DNA of 64,000 bases from CAXQZU01 sp964228555 (GCA_964228555.1 CAXQZU010000040.1:1-64000); one strand, 5' to 3'; positions 16,279-25,832 are shown, counted from the first letter of the stretch. The notes: generated by a model from the sequence alone, not told the origin. A program made the numbers and translations.

Positions 16279-18519
16279 CTAGGGCGCGCCGCTGTCGATC
16301 CAGTCGCCCACGAGCGCGGCGCCCGCGGCGTCCACCACCTGGTGGCCCAGCGGCGGCATGCCCTGCCCGTCGGTGCGCGTGATGCGCAGCCACAGCACGG
16401 AGGCGTTGCGGTCGCCGGGCTTGATGCGCCAGGCGTCCGGCAGCCCCAGGTCTCCTTGCGTGGGCCGCACGCTCACCGCGTTCATGCTCGCCGTGGCCGT
16501 GCCGTGGCGCAGGTCCATGCCGGAGGGCGAGGGCCCGCCCGGCTGGTGGCACTGCGCGCAGTTGGTGGACAGCCAGGCGCGCGCGCGCGTGGCCAGCGTG
16601 CCCTGCGTGCCGTAGGGGCTGGGCAGCGCGCCGTAGGCCGAGGCCGGGCCGATGTCGCGGTCGAAGAGCCCGACGTGGTTCCACGTCGTGAGCTGGTTGG
16701 CCGGCGTGCCGGCGTAGTCCAGCGTGCCGTTGAGCTGCGCCGTCTCCAGCCCCAGCACGTAGCCGGCGGCCGGCGTGTGGCAGCGCATGCAGTCGCCGGG
16801 GCTGGGGAACTCCCACGCCAGCGGCCGCGAGCCGCCCGGCGCGCTGGGGTCCTGGATGGTGAAGGTGGCCTGCTGGCCCGTCTCCACCAGCGTGGCGTCG
16901 GCTTGGTCCTCGTCCCAGCGGTAGGTGCGCGCGGCCCAGCCCGTGGCCTCGCGCACCATCACGCGCGTCTCCAGCTTGCGGCGCGTGGCCGCGTTGCCGG
17001 GCGTGAGCTCGAGGTCGAAGTGCTTCACCAGCACCGTGCCCAGCGGGAACTCCCACTCGCCCGTGGCCGAGAAGGTCACCTGCTTCCCGTCGGGCACGGC
17101 CACCCAGCGCCGCTTGAGCGCGCCGTCGCTCCAGAAGGGCGCATTGGGTGCGTAGGGCACCAGCCCGGGATGCGGCACGAGGCCCGGCAGGTCGACGAAC
17201 AGGCCGGTCTGGCCCAGGCGCGCGGGCCACGGCGAGCCGGCCGGCACGCCGCCGTCCTCGAAGCGGTAGATGCCGCCGGCCAGCGAGACGGCGTAGAGCT
17301 CGCCCACCTCGTCCTCGCCGAAGGAGGAGAGGTTGGGGACCTGCCCCAGCAGCGTGTTCGAGGCGGCCTGCGTGCCGTCATGCACCAGCGCCCACACCTT
17401 GCCGGAGCCGTAGTCGCCGTAGATGTACGCCCCCGCGAGGCAGCACAGCGACGGCCCGCGGTACACGTAGCCGCCCGTGATCGAGACCCCCTCCTCGCGC
17501 GGGTACTCGTGCACCGGCGCCACGAACTGGCTGGCCGGCAGGCCTGCGGGATTGCTGTAGGCCAGCGAGCCCTCGAACACGCGCCAGCCGTAGTTGCCGC
17601 CGCGCACGAGGCGGTCCACCTCCTCGCGCGCGACCTGCCCGACGTCGCCCGCCCACAGCTCGCCCGTGAGCCGGTCGAAGGAGCAGCGCCACGGGTTGCG
17701 CAGTCCCAGGCACCAGATCTCGCCGCGTGCGCCTGCCACGCCCACGAAGGGGTTGTCGCTGGGCACCGCGTAGGTGGCCTCGCCCGTCACGTCCAGCCGC
17801 AGCACCTTGCCCAGCATCTGGCCCAGGTCCTGCGAGCGGTTGCCCGGGTCGCCGGCGCTGCCGCCATCGCCCAGAGCCATGTACAGCATCTGGTCGGGCC
17901 CGAAGCCGATCCAGCCGCCGTTGTGGTTGCCCCACGGCTGGGCCACCTCCAGCACCACCTGCTGCGAGGACGCATCCGCCTGCAGCAGGCTCCCTGCCGA
18001 CGCCGTGAAGCGCGCGAGCACGCCACGACGGGGACTGGCGGCGCTGTAGTGCACGTAGAAGGTGCGGTTCGTGGCGTAGCCGGGGTCGAAGGCGAGCCCC
18101 AGCAGCCCCTCCTCGCCGTGCGAGCGGCTCACCGGGCCTCCCTCGCTGGCGCGCAGGTCGAGGAAGGTGCGCACCTCGGCAGGCTGGGCGTTGTCGCGCC
18201 GCGGCACGACGAGGATGCGACCGTCCTGCTCCACCACGAACACCTCGCCGGCCACCCCCGGCGCGTGGCACAGGAACAGCGGCCGGGTGAAGGCGAGCGC
18301 GGGGAACGCGCGCACCACCGTCAGCGCCGTGGGTGCCGCCGACGAGCCGGGGAACTGCAGCGCGGTTCCCAGCGGCGTGCGCGCAGCGAGGCCCGAGCCG
18401 CTGCCGCCTGCGCTGCCCCCGCCTCCGCCCCCGCAGGCGTAGAGCGCCACGGTCAGCACCAGCAGGCTGGGCAGCACACCCAGCAGCCGCTGGAGGAGGG
18501 AGGTGGCGACGCGGTCCAT
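16279..18519 (-). CDS. PQQ-type sugar dehydrogenase (glucose/sorbosone dehydrogenase family) lipoprotein fused to a cytochrome c-like domain
   Basis: The 746-residue protein has a lipoprotein signal (ALYAC, Cys at ~residue 29). A six-bladed propeller of the glucose/sorbosone dehydrogenase family follows (~70-420; EEGLLGLAFDP, GNHNGGWIGFGPD, GLRNPWR, NYGWRVFEG). The C-terminal part carries two CxxCH haem c sites: CMRCH at ~577 and CAQCH at ~654. Such proteins oxidise sugars or alcohols in the periplasm and pass electrons to the attached cytochrome. Substrate and PQQ dependence are inferred from the family. GGAG precedes ATG 18519, and TAGCAT at 18542-18547 is a candidate -10. Alternative N-terminal extension to 18639 is unlikely because the signal peptide starts here. 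Confidence 0.8.
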   Translation of the reverse strand: MDRVATSLLQRLLGVLPSLLVLTVALYACGGGGGGSAGGSGSGLAARTPLGTALQFPGSSAAPTALTVVRAFPALAFTRPLFLCHAPGVAGEVFVVEQDGRILVVPRRDNAQPAEVRTFLDLRASEGGPVSRSHGEEGLLGLAFDPGYATNRTFYVHYSAASPRRGVLARFTASAGSLLQADASSQQVVLEVAQPWGNHNGGWIGFGPDQMLYMALGDGGSAGDPGNRSQDLGQMLGKVLRLDVTGEATYAVPSDNPFVGVAGARGEIWCLGLRNPWRCSFDRLTGELWAGDVGQVAREEVDRLVRGGNYGWRVFEGSLAYSNPAGLPASQFVAPVHEYPREEGVSITGGYVYRGPSLCCLAGAYIYGDYGSGKVWALVHDGTQAASNTLLGQVPNLSSFGEDEVGELYAVSLAGGIYRFEDGGVPAGSPWPARLGQTGLFVDLPGLVPHPGLVPYAPNAPFWSDGALKRRWVAVPDGKQVTFSATGEWEFPLGTVLVKHFDLELTPGNAATRRKLETRVMVREATGWAARTYRWDEDQADATLVETGQQATFTIQDPSAPGGSRPLAWEFPSPGDCMRCHTPAAGYVLGLETAQLNGTLDYAGTPANQLTTWNHVGLFDRDIGPASAYGALPSPYGTQGTLATRARAWLSTNCAQCHQPGGPSPSGMDLRHGTATASMNAVSVRPTQGDLGLPDAWRIKPGDRNASVLWLRITRTDGQGMPPLGHQVVDAAGAALVGDWIDSGAP

Positions 18520-18607
18520 CGGGCACTCCGGGTACGCCCGGATGCTAGCGGTCGCCGCACGGGGGGCGAGCCCCACCCCACCGGGACCGGCCTCCCCGCG
18601 GGCGCGG

Positions 18608-20911
18608 CTAGGCCGCCTCCTTGAGCGCCTCGAGCGCAAGGCCGAGGAACTCCTCCAACGACAGGCCCAGTCCCTCGCAGCGCAGGATCAGCGGTCGCTC
18701 CACCGTGGCCGCGAACTTGCGGTCATGGAAGCGCTTCACGAGGCTCTTGGCCTGCAGGTCCCGCACGTCCTTGCTGGGCAGCACCTGGCTGGTGGCATGG
18801 ACCAGCCCCACCACCGCCTCGGCGCACGACACGGCATGGTCCATGGCACTGCTGCAGCGGATGCCGGTGGCCGCGAGGCCGTCGTCGTTGTGCGCCGCGA
18901 TGGCATGGATGCCCGCCGGGTGCATGCCCTCTTCCTTGAACACCTTGGCGGCCTCGAGGCAGTGGCGGGCCGGGTCCTTGACGCGGTCGTAGTCGAGGTT
19001 GTGCAGCAGGCCCAGCACGCGCCACGCGACCTCGTTGCGGCCCAGGCGCCGGGCCAGCGCGCCCATCACCACCGAGGCCATCTCCATCTGGCGTCGCAGG
19101 CTGGGCGTGGCCACCCACTCGTCGAAGAGGTGACGCGCCCGCTCCCAGGTGATGCCCAGGTCCTGCACGTCGTCGGCCGGATGCCCCAGCAGGTTGCGCC
19201 AGTGAGGGTCCATGTCCTCCGCGGCCGCCGCAGGCGCGGCCGCCGCCGCGGCTGCCCTGGGCGTGGCCCCGGGCGACGCCACGACGGGGGCTGCCGCAGC
19301 CGCCGGCGGGGCCGACGGCGCAGCGGCACCCTCGTGCGGCTTCATGAGCGGGAACAGCACCACCTCGCGCAGCGTGTCCTGGCCGGTGAGCAGCGAGACG
19401 AAGCGGTCCACGCCCATGCCCCAGCCCGACATGGGCGGCATGCCGTGCTCCATGGCCAGCAGGTAGTCCTCGTCCACCTCCAGCGCCTCGTCGTCGCCCG
19501 CCGCGCGAGCCGCGGCCTGTTGCTCGAAGCGCTCGCGCTGGTCGAGCGGGTCCACCAGCTCGCTGTAGGCGTTGACCACCTCCCAGCCGTTGACGACCAG
19601 CTGGTAACGGTCCGTGCGGCTGGGCTGCGCATCGCTGCGCCGCGCCAGCGGCGAGAGGTCGATGGGATGGTCCATCACGAAGGTGGGCGCCACCAGCGAC
19701 GGGCGCGAGACCTTCTTGTAGAGCACGTCCACCAGCGTGCCGCGGCCCAGCCGGTCGAGGTCGTCACGTTCCAGCCGCAGGCCGCGGGTAGCGATGGCCG
19801 CGCGCAGGTCCTGCGCCGTGGGGTGCCGGTCGATGTCGATGCCGCTGTCGCGCAGGATCAGGTCGCGCAGCGCGATGCGCGGCCAGGGCGGCGTGAAGTC
19901 GATCTCGCGGTCCCCGAAGCGCGCCCGGCGGGTGCCCAGCAGGCGGTCGAGCAGGTGCAGCACCAGCCCCTCGGTGAAGTCCATGTTGTCGCGGTAGTCC
20001 CACCACGCCGCGTACCACTCCACCATCGTGAACTCTTGCAGGTGGCTGGGGTCCATGCCCTCGTTGCGGAAGCAGCGCGCCACCTCGAAGACGCGGTCGA
20101 AGCCGCCCGCCACCGCCTGCTTGAGCCAGGTCTCCGGCGCGATGCGCAGCACGCAGGACAGGTCGAGCGCGTGATGGTGCGTGTGGAACGGCCGCGCCAG
20201 CGCCCCCGAGGGCTTGGACTGCAGCACGGGCGTGTCCACTTCCTCGAAGCCGTGCGCCAGCAGCGAGGCACGCAAGGCCTCCGTGAACGCCGCGCGGAAC
20301 CGCATGCGCTGCAGCGTGTCGCGCTGCGCGCCCTGCGCGTCGAAGGGCGCGTGGCGCGGCGCCGGCACGCAGGCGGGGTGGTAGCCCCGCGGCGGCGGCT
20401 CGGGCGGGGCCACGCTGGCCGCATCCCGGTGGCTGAGCAGGTCGAGGTAGCGCTGGCGCTGGCGGCGCTCCACGTCGGAGAGGCCATGCCACTTCTCGGG
20501 CAGGGGCCGCAACGCCTTGGCGAGGAAGGTCCACGAGGAGGCCCACACCGTGGGCTCGCCCTTGCGCGTCTTGCCGGTCGCGCCCTCGACGCCGATGAAG
20601 TCGCCCAGGTCCACGCACCGGGCGAAGAGGTCGGCCTGGCCCGGCGGGAGCGCCTGCCCGTCGAGCGCCGCCTGGCAGGTGCCCGAGCCGTCCAGCAGCG
20701 TGACGAACACCAGCTTGCCGAAGGTGCGCACGGCCATGACGCGCCCGCTGGTGCGCACGACCGGGCCCTCCCGCCCCTCGGACCCGGCCTCGGCCAGGGC
20801 ACGCGCCGCGGCCAGCCCATGCGTGCGCGGGAAGCGGTCGGCGTAGGGGCGCACGCCCGCCTGCCGCAGCAGGTCCAGCTTGCCGATGCGTACGTCGCGT
20901 TGCTCGCTCAT
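18608..20911 (-). CDS. lysS: Lysine--tRNA ligase (class II) fused to a degenerate HD-like domain
   Basis: The 767-residue protein has an OB-fold anticodon-binding domain (~50-150) and a class II catalytic domain (~190-528; FRNEGMDPSHLQEFTM motif 2, GMGVDRF motif 3). An Ala/Pro linker (~529-566) leads to a ~170-residue helical domain resembling HD hydrolases (VLGLLHNLDYDR ~632-643; IAAHND ~143 residues into the tail). The canonical HD pair is His-Asn here, and the first His position is not evident, so phosphohydrolase activity is doubtful. Active-site WEVVNAYSEL replaces the usual GNGFSEL, as in a divergent LysRS subgroup. Canonical LysRS is about 500 residues. An insertion of about 35 residues follows RYLDLLSH. 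Confidence 0.9.
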   Translation of the reverse strand: MSEQRDVRIGKLDLLRQAGVRPYADRFPRTHGLAAARALAEAGSEGREGPVVRTSGRVMAVRTFGKLVFVTLLDGSGTCQAALDGQALPPGQADLFARCVDLGDFIGVEGATGKTRKGEPTVWASSWTFLAKALRPLPEKWHGLSDVERRQRQRYLDLLSHRDAASVAPPEPPPRGYHPACVPAPRHAPFDAQGAQRDTLQRMRFRAAFTEALRASLLAHGFEEVDTPVLQSKPSGALARPFHTHHHALDLSCVLRIAPETWLKQAVAGGFDRVFEVARCFRNEGMDPSHLQEFTMVEWYAAWWDYRDNMDFTEGLVLHLLDRLLGTRRARFGDREIDFTPPWPRIALRDLILRDSGIDIDRHPTAQDLRAAIATRGLRLERDDLDRLGRGTLVDVLYKKVSRPSLVAPTFVMDHPIDLSPLARRSDAQPSRTDRYQLVVNGWEVVNAYSELVDPLDQRERFEQQAAARAAGDDEALEVDEDYLLAMEHGMPPMSGWGMGVDRFVSLLTGQDTLREVVLFPLMKPHEGAAAPSAPPAAAAAPVVASPGATPRAAAAAAAPAAAAEDMDPHWRNLLGHPADDVQDLGITWERARHLFDEWVATPSLRRQMEMASVVMGALARRLGRNEVAWRVLGLLHNLDYDRVKDPARHCLEAAKVFKEEGMHPAGIHAIAAHNDDGLAATGIRCSSAMDHAVSCAEAVVGLVHATSQVLPSKDVRDLQAKSLVKRFHDRKFAATVERPLILRCEGLGLSLEEFLGLALEALKEAA

Positions 20912-21007
20912 GGGGTCCCGGGCCCGCTGCGGGCCATGCCCACCATTGAACCGCAGGACCTCGCAGTCCCCACGCCCTGCTTGCCCGCCCCCGGGCCGCC
21001 GCGGTGG

Positions 21008-21814
21008 CTAGGGCACGCCGATGCGGTCCTTGCCCACGGTGTGGATCTCGCAGCCCGACTCGGTGACGGTGAGCGTGTGCTCGAACTGCGCCGACAGCTG
21101 CCGGTCGGCCGTGATGGCCGTCCAGCCGTCGTCGAGCATGCGGCAGCGCCAGTCGCCCACGTTGATCATCGGCTCGATGGTGAAGGTCATGCCCGGCGCC
21201 AGCACCTCGCCCGTGCCGGCCTTGCCGTAGTGGGCGATGGACGGCGGGCCGTGGAACACGCGCCCGATGCCGTGGCCGGCGAACTGCCGCACGATGCTGA
21301 AGCCCGTGGGCTCGATGAAAGCCTGGATGGCGGCGCCGATGTCGCCCACGGTGGCGCCGGGCCGCACCACGCGGATGCCTGCCTTGAGGGCGCCTTCCGT
21401 GGCCTCCACCAGCCGTCGGGCCTCGGGCGCCACGCGCCCCACCAGGAAGGTGCGCGAGGTGTCGCCGTAGTAGCCGTCGAGCACCGGCGTGACGTCCACG
21501 TTGACGATGTCGCCGTCGCGCAGCAGGTGCTTCTCGCTGGGGATGCCGTGGCACACCACCTCGTTGACCGAGGTGCAGCAGTGCTTGGGGAAGGGCGTGT
21601 CGCCGCCCCCCGTGTAGCGGTAGGGTCCGCTGGTGGCACCCGCCTCGCGCGTGAGGCGGTCCACGAGGTCGTTGATCGCGCCCGTGCTCACGCCCGGCTT
21701 CACCATGCCGGCCACCTCGTCGAGGATGCGCGCGGCCAGCGCGCCGGCCTTGCGCATGCCCTCCACCTCGCGGGGCGTGAGCGTGACGGGTCCTCGGGAG
21801 CGGGTCTTGGCCAT
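21008..21814 (-). CDS. map: Methionine aminopeptidase, type I
   Basis: It removes the initiator methionine from nascent proteins. The 268-residue protein has the pita-bread fold motifs: CTSVNEVVCHGIPS with the substrate-contact histidine (~residues 94-107), IVNVDVTPVLDGYYGD with the two metal-binding aspartates, GHGIGRVFH, TIEPMIN and SGCEIHT with the metal-binding glutamates. A short basic N-terminal extension precedes the core. On the minus strand TATCCC ends seven bases before ATG 21814, with no Shine-Dalgarno sequence. It lies 96 bases upstream of lysS on the same strand, so both may belong to one translation-related unit. Confidence 0.95.
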   Translation of the reverse strand: MAKTRSRGPVTLTPREVEGMRKAGALAARILDEVAGMVKPGVSTGAINDLVDRLTREAGATSGPYRYTGGGDTPFPKHCCTSVNEVVCHGIPSEKHLLRDGDIVNVDVTPVLDGYYGDTSRTFLVGRVAPEARRLVEATEGALKAGIRVVRPGATVGDIGAAIQAFIEPTGFSIVRQFAGHGIGRVFHGPPSIAHYGKAGTGEVLAPGMTFTIEPMINVGDWRCRMLDDGWTAITADRQLSAQFEHTLTVTESGCEIHTVGKDRIGVP

Positions 21815-21937
21815 GCGGGCCGGGATACCACGCCCGCGGCCGGCCGCTGCCAGCCGCCACGGGCGCGAGCCCGGTCGCGGCCCCCGGCGCCGCGCCGGGG
21901 GCCGGCTGCGCGTCGGCCCCCCGCCCTACCTTGAGGG

Positions 21938-24424
21938 ATGGCCCCGGGACGTGGGGGCTGGAGCCGTCGCGTGCCCGCCTCCCCCCTCGAGCGCCTGCTG
22001 GCCGACCTCGCCCCCACGGTGCCGGGCGGGCCGCGCGGGCCCTTCGGCGAGGTGGTGGCCCATCGCGTGCTGCCGGCCACCGAGGCGGTCACGGCCGGGC
22101 TGCCGCCGGGCCTGCACCCAGCGCTCGCTCCGGCCCTGGCCGCGCGCGGGGTCACGAGCCTCTACAGCCACCAGCGCGAGGTCTACGACGAGGTGAGCGC
22201 AGGCCGCCACACCGTCGTGGTCACGCCCACCGCCAGCGGCAAGTCGCTCTGCTACAACCTGCCGGTCCTCGACTCGCTGCTCAAGGACCCGGGCGGCCGC
22301 GCGCTCTACCTCTTCCCCACCAAGGCGCTGGCGCGCGACCAGTCGGCGGCGCTGCGCGAGATGATGGAGGCCTCGCGGCCCGACCTCTCGGCCGCGGTCT
22401 ACGACGGCGACACGCCGCCGGCCGAGCGCCGCATCGTGCGCGACCGTGCCCACGTGGTGCTGAGCAACCCGGACATGCTGCACACGGCGGTGCTGCCCCA
22501 CCACGACAAGTGGATGCGCCTGTTCGAGAACCTCAAGGTGGTGGTGCTCGACGAGCTGCACACCTACCGAGGCGTGTTCGGCAGCCACCTGGCCAACGTG
22601 CTGCGCCGCCTCACGCGCATCTGCCGCTTCCACGGCAGCAACCCCACCTTCGTGTGCACCAGCGCCACCATCGACGACCCGCGCGCCTTCGCCGAGCAGC
22701 TGCTGGAGCGGCCCGTGTCGGTCGTGGACCGCAACGGCGCGCCGCTGGGCGAGCGCCACGTGGTGATGCTCAACCCGCCCATCGTCGACCAGGCGCTGGG
22801 CCTGCGCGCCTCCTACCTGCAGGTGACGCGCCGCGTGGCGCAGGCCTTCCTCGAGGCGGGCATCCCCACCATCACCTTCGCCGGCAGCCGCACGACGACG
22901 GAAGTGCTCACCAAGTACCTCAAGGACGTGTTCCGGCCCAAGGTGGCCGGCGCGCCGCGCATCGTGGGCTACCGTGGCGGCTACCTGCCGCGCGAGCGGC
23001 GCGAGATCGAGAAGGGCCTGCGCGAGGGCCGCATCCTGGGCGTGGTGAGCACCAACGCGCTCGAGCTGGGCGTGGACATCGGCAGCCTGGACGCCTGCGT
23101 GATGGCGGGCTACCCGGGCACGGTGGCCAGCATGCGCCAGCAGGCCGGCCGCGCCGGGCGCCGGCAGGGCGTGTCGGTGGCGGTGCTGGTGCTGCGCAGC
23201 CACCCGCTGGACCAGTACCTGGCCGACCACCCCGAGTTCCTGCTGGACGCCACGCCCGAGCAGGCGCACGTCAACCCCGACAACCTGCAGATCCTCGTCA
23301 GCCACGTGAAGTGCGCGGCCTTCGAGCTGGCGCTGGAGGACGGCGAGCGCTTCGGGGCCACGCCGGCGCTGGCCGACGACCTGCCCGCCATCCTTGGCTA
23401 CCTGGAAGAGCACGGCACGCTGCGCCACGCAGGCGGGCGCTGGCACTGGTCGCAGGACGCCTACCCGGCCAACGACATCTCGCTGCGCAGCGTGACCAGC
23501 ACCAACTTCGTGGTCGTGGACACCACCGGCAACGCCAACGAGGTGATCGCCGAGGTGGACTACGCGTGGGCCTTCACCACGATCTACGAGGGCGCCATCT
23601 ACATGGTGCAGTCCGAGCAGTACCACGTGGACCGGCTGGACTGGGACCGGCGCAAGGCCTTCGTGCGCAAGGTCGAGAGCGAGTACTACACCGACGCGCA
23701 GTCCTACGCGAAGGTCAAGGTGCTGCAGGTGCTGCGCGAGGGCGCGCCGCTGCCGGCCGTGGGCGCATCCTACGGCGAGGTCGAGGTCTCGCGCCGCGCG
23801 ATCGGCTACAAGAAGATCAAGTTCTACACGCAGGAGAACCTCGGCTGGGGCGACATCGCGCTGCCCGAGGACATCTACCACTCGCAGGCCGCGTGGTTCA
23901 CCGTGCCGCCCGAGGTGCGCGACCTGCTGGGCCTGCCCGTGAGCGCGCTGGTGGACGCACTCCACGGGCTGGCGCACCTGTGCCACTCGCTGGCGGCGCT
24001 GCTGCTGATGTGCGACACGCGCGACCTGGGCGTCGTGATCGGCGACCGGGCGCGCGAGTGGTTCAGCGCGCCGGGGCTGGGCAGCCGCCCGGCGGGCCCC
24101 CACGCGCCCTCGCCCCTGCCGCCCGACCCGGACACCTTCGAGGCCAGCGTGTTCCTCTACGACCAGTACAGCGGCGGCATCGGCCTGGCCGAGGCGCTGC
24201 AGCCTCGCTTCCCCGAGCTGCTGCGGGGCGCGCGCGAGCGGCTGGCGGCCGGCGCCTGCACGAGCGGCTGCCCTGCCTGCGTGGGGCCCGATCGCGAGGT
24301 CGGGCCGCGGGCGCGGCAGGATGCGCTGCGCCTCGTGGACCTGCTGCTGGAGCGGCTGGCCCCGCAAGCGCGCGACCTCGAGTCCCCGCCGCCGCGTGGG
24401 CACGAGCCCGTGGGCGTCGAGTAG
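21938..24424 (+). CDS. mrfA: DEAD/DEAH-box DNA helicase, YprA/MrfA family
   Basis: The 828-residue protein belongs to the COG1205 helicases. It shows Q-motif-like SHQREVYDEV, Walker A TPTASGKSL (~residue 93), DELHTYRG (DExH-type motif II, ~199), TSATI (motif III), STNALELGVDIG (motif V) and QQAGRAGRR (motif VI). A C-terminal DUF1998-type domain ends with ACTSGCPACVGP, a cysteine cluster. Family members often have one more cysteine (C-x-C-xx-GCPxC), which is Gly/Ala-Cys here. In Bacillus subtilis MrfA works with the exonuclease MrfB in mitomycin-damage repair, and a MrfB-type gene follows 67 bases downstream. TACCTT ends five bases before ATG 21938. Confidence 0.85.
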   Translation: MAPGRGGWSRRVPASPLERLLADLAPTVPGGPRGPFGEVVAHRVLPATEAVTAGLPPGLHPALAPALAARGVTSLYSHQREVYDEVSAGRHTVVVTPTASGKSLCYNLPVLDSLLKDPGGRALYLFPTKALARDQSAALREMMEASRPDLSAAVYDGDTPPAERRIVRDRAHVVLSNPDMLHTAVLPHHDKWMRLFENLKVVVLDELHTYRGVFGSHLANVLRRLTRICRFHGSNPTFVCTSATIDDPRAFAEQLLERPVSVVDRNGAPLGERHVVMLNPPIVDQALGLRASYLQVTRRVAQAFLEAGIPTITFAGSRTTTEVLTKYLKDVFRPKVAGAPRIVGYRGGYLPRERREIEKGLREGRILGVVSTNALELGVDIGSLDACVMAGYPGTVASMRQQAGRAGRRQGVSVAVLVLRSHPLDQYLADHPEFLLDATPEQAHVNPDNLQILVSHVKCAAFELALEDGERFGATPALADDLPAILGYLEEHGTLRHAGGRWHWSQDAYPANDISLRSVTSTNFVVVDTTGNANEVIAEVDYAWAFTTIYEGAIYMVQSEQYHVDRLDWDRRKAFVRKVESEYYTDAQSYAKVKVLQVLREGAPLPAVGASYGEVEVSRRAIGYKKIKFYTQENLGWGDIALPEDIYHSQAAWFTVPPEVRDLLGLPVSALVDALHGLAHLCHSLAALLLMCDTRDLGVVIGDRAREWFSAPGLGSRPAGPHAPSPLPPDPDTFEASVFLYDQYSGGIGLAEALQPRFPELLRGARERLAAGACTSGCPACVGPDREVGPRARQDALRLVDLLLERLAPQARDLESPPPRGHEPVGVE

Positions 24425-24479
24425 GCAGCGCGCGCCGCGCCGGCCGCCCGGCCCTGCCGGCGCCGACGGCCCCCCTCCG

Positions 24480-24485
24480 TAGCAT
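24480..24485 (+). promoter_or_regulatory. -10-like TAGCAT, leaderless start of the mrfB-like gene
   Basis: TAGCAT is followed by six bases and GTG 24492. The interrupted gene therefore keeps its own intact-looking promoter. Confidence 0.5.
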
Positions 24486-24491
24486 CGCGGC

Positions 24492-25832
24492 GTGGCCTCC
24501 CCGGCGGACGACCGACTGCGGCGCATCCTGGGCGACGGGGCCCTCCCGCGTGGGGCTCCCGCCCCCGACCGGGGCCCGCCGCCGCGCCTGCCCGACCCGG
24601 CGCGCGAGGCCCGGCTGGCCGAGCTGCAGCAGCGCCTCGCCAGCCTGCGGGCCGCGGCGCCGCGCGGCCCGGCGCAAGCGCTGGTGCCTCCCCCTCCCGC
24701 CTCCCGGCCCGAGGACCGGCGCCCGCTCGAGCAACAGGTGGGCGGCCGGGTGGAGAGCGGCCCGCACGGCGCCTTCCTGCGCGTCGAGCGACGCTACCCG
24801 CTGGAGTCGCTGCATGGCCGCGTGGTGCTGGCCGAGGCGCTGGCCCACACGCTGCGGCTGGGATCGCGCGCGCGCGGGCCCGACGGGCCCCGCACCCTGC
24901 ACGCCGCCGACGCCGTGCTGCTGGACACCTAGACCACCGGCCTGGCGGGCGGCACGGGCACGGTGGCCTTCCTCGTGGGCACCGGCCAGGTCGAGGGCGA
25001 CGCCCTGGTGGTCAGGCAGTACGCCCTGCGCGACTACCCCGACGAGGCCGCCCTGCTGGCCGCCCTGCACGAGGACCTGGCGGACCGGCCCTTGGTCACC
25101 TTCAACGGTCGTGCCTTCGACTGGCCCCTGCTGCGCACGCGCTTCCTGCTGCACCGGCTCAAGGTGCGCGAACGCCCGCACCTCGACCTGCTGCCCATGG
25201 CCCGCAGCATCTGGCACACGCTGCCCTCGCGCGCCCTGGGCATGCTGGAGCGGCACGTGATCGGCCTGGAGCGGCAGGAGGACCTGCCGGGGGCCGAGGT
25301 GCCCGCCGCGTGGTTCCGCTGGCTGCGCCGGGGCGAGGGCGGGTTGCTCGCCCGCGCCTTCCAGCACAACGAGACGGACGTGGTCAGCATGCTGGCGCTG
25401 ATGGCCTGCATCGGCTCCGTGCTGGAGGGCTCGGCCTCGGGACTGCTCTCCTCGCCGCACGACCACCTGAGCACGGCCCGCCTGCTGCTCCGCCATGGCG
25501 ACGTGGAGCGTGCACGGCGCTGCGTCGAGGCGGGGCTGCGGCTCGCCGAGGGCGCGGACGCCGGTCCGCTGCTGCACCTCAAGGCGCACCTTGCGCGCCG
25601 CGCCGGCGACATGGAGGCCGCACTGGGCTCGTGGCAGGCCGCCATCGCGCTGGCCCCCGAGCACGACGTGCGCGCGCACGTGGAGGCCGCCAAGCTGCTC
25701 GAGCACCGGCTGGGCCGGCCCGCGGAGGCACTGGCCCTGACGGAGGCCGCGCTGGCGCGCGCAGGGCGCGACCCCGTGGCGCGCGGCGAGCTGGACCGGC
25801 GCGCGCAGCGCCTGCGCACCCGGCTCGGGTAG
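24492..25832 (+). pseudogene. mrfB: YprB/MrfB-family DEDDh exonuclease interrupted by an amber codon at the catalytic Glu
   Basis: The frame is continuous over 447 codons except for TAG at 24930-24932 (codon 147). The context is LLDT-TAG-TTGLAGGTGT, where the family has DTETTG; GAG to TAG removes the second acidic residue of the DxE metal site. The rest is well kept: TFNGRAFDWPLL (second Asp), FQHNETDVVSM (final His and Asp), and C-terminal TPR-like repeats (~310-446). A restart at GTG 24963 would give a 289-residue protein without the first metal site. TAG is the ordinary stop of many genes here, so reassignment is unlikely. Recent nonsense mutation, base-call error or readthrough remain possible. 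It pairs with mrfA upstream. Confidence 0.85.

Noticed and set aside
24930..24932. Reassignment of TAG to an amino acid in this genome
   Set aside because: Many intact genes (proS, lpxD, map, rplM, rpsI, murB, murE, mraZ and others) end with TAG at the expected family length, so TAG is a normal stop.
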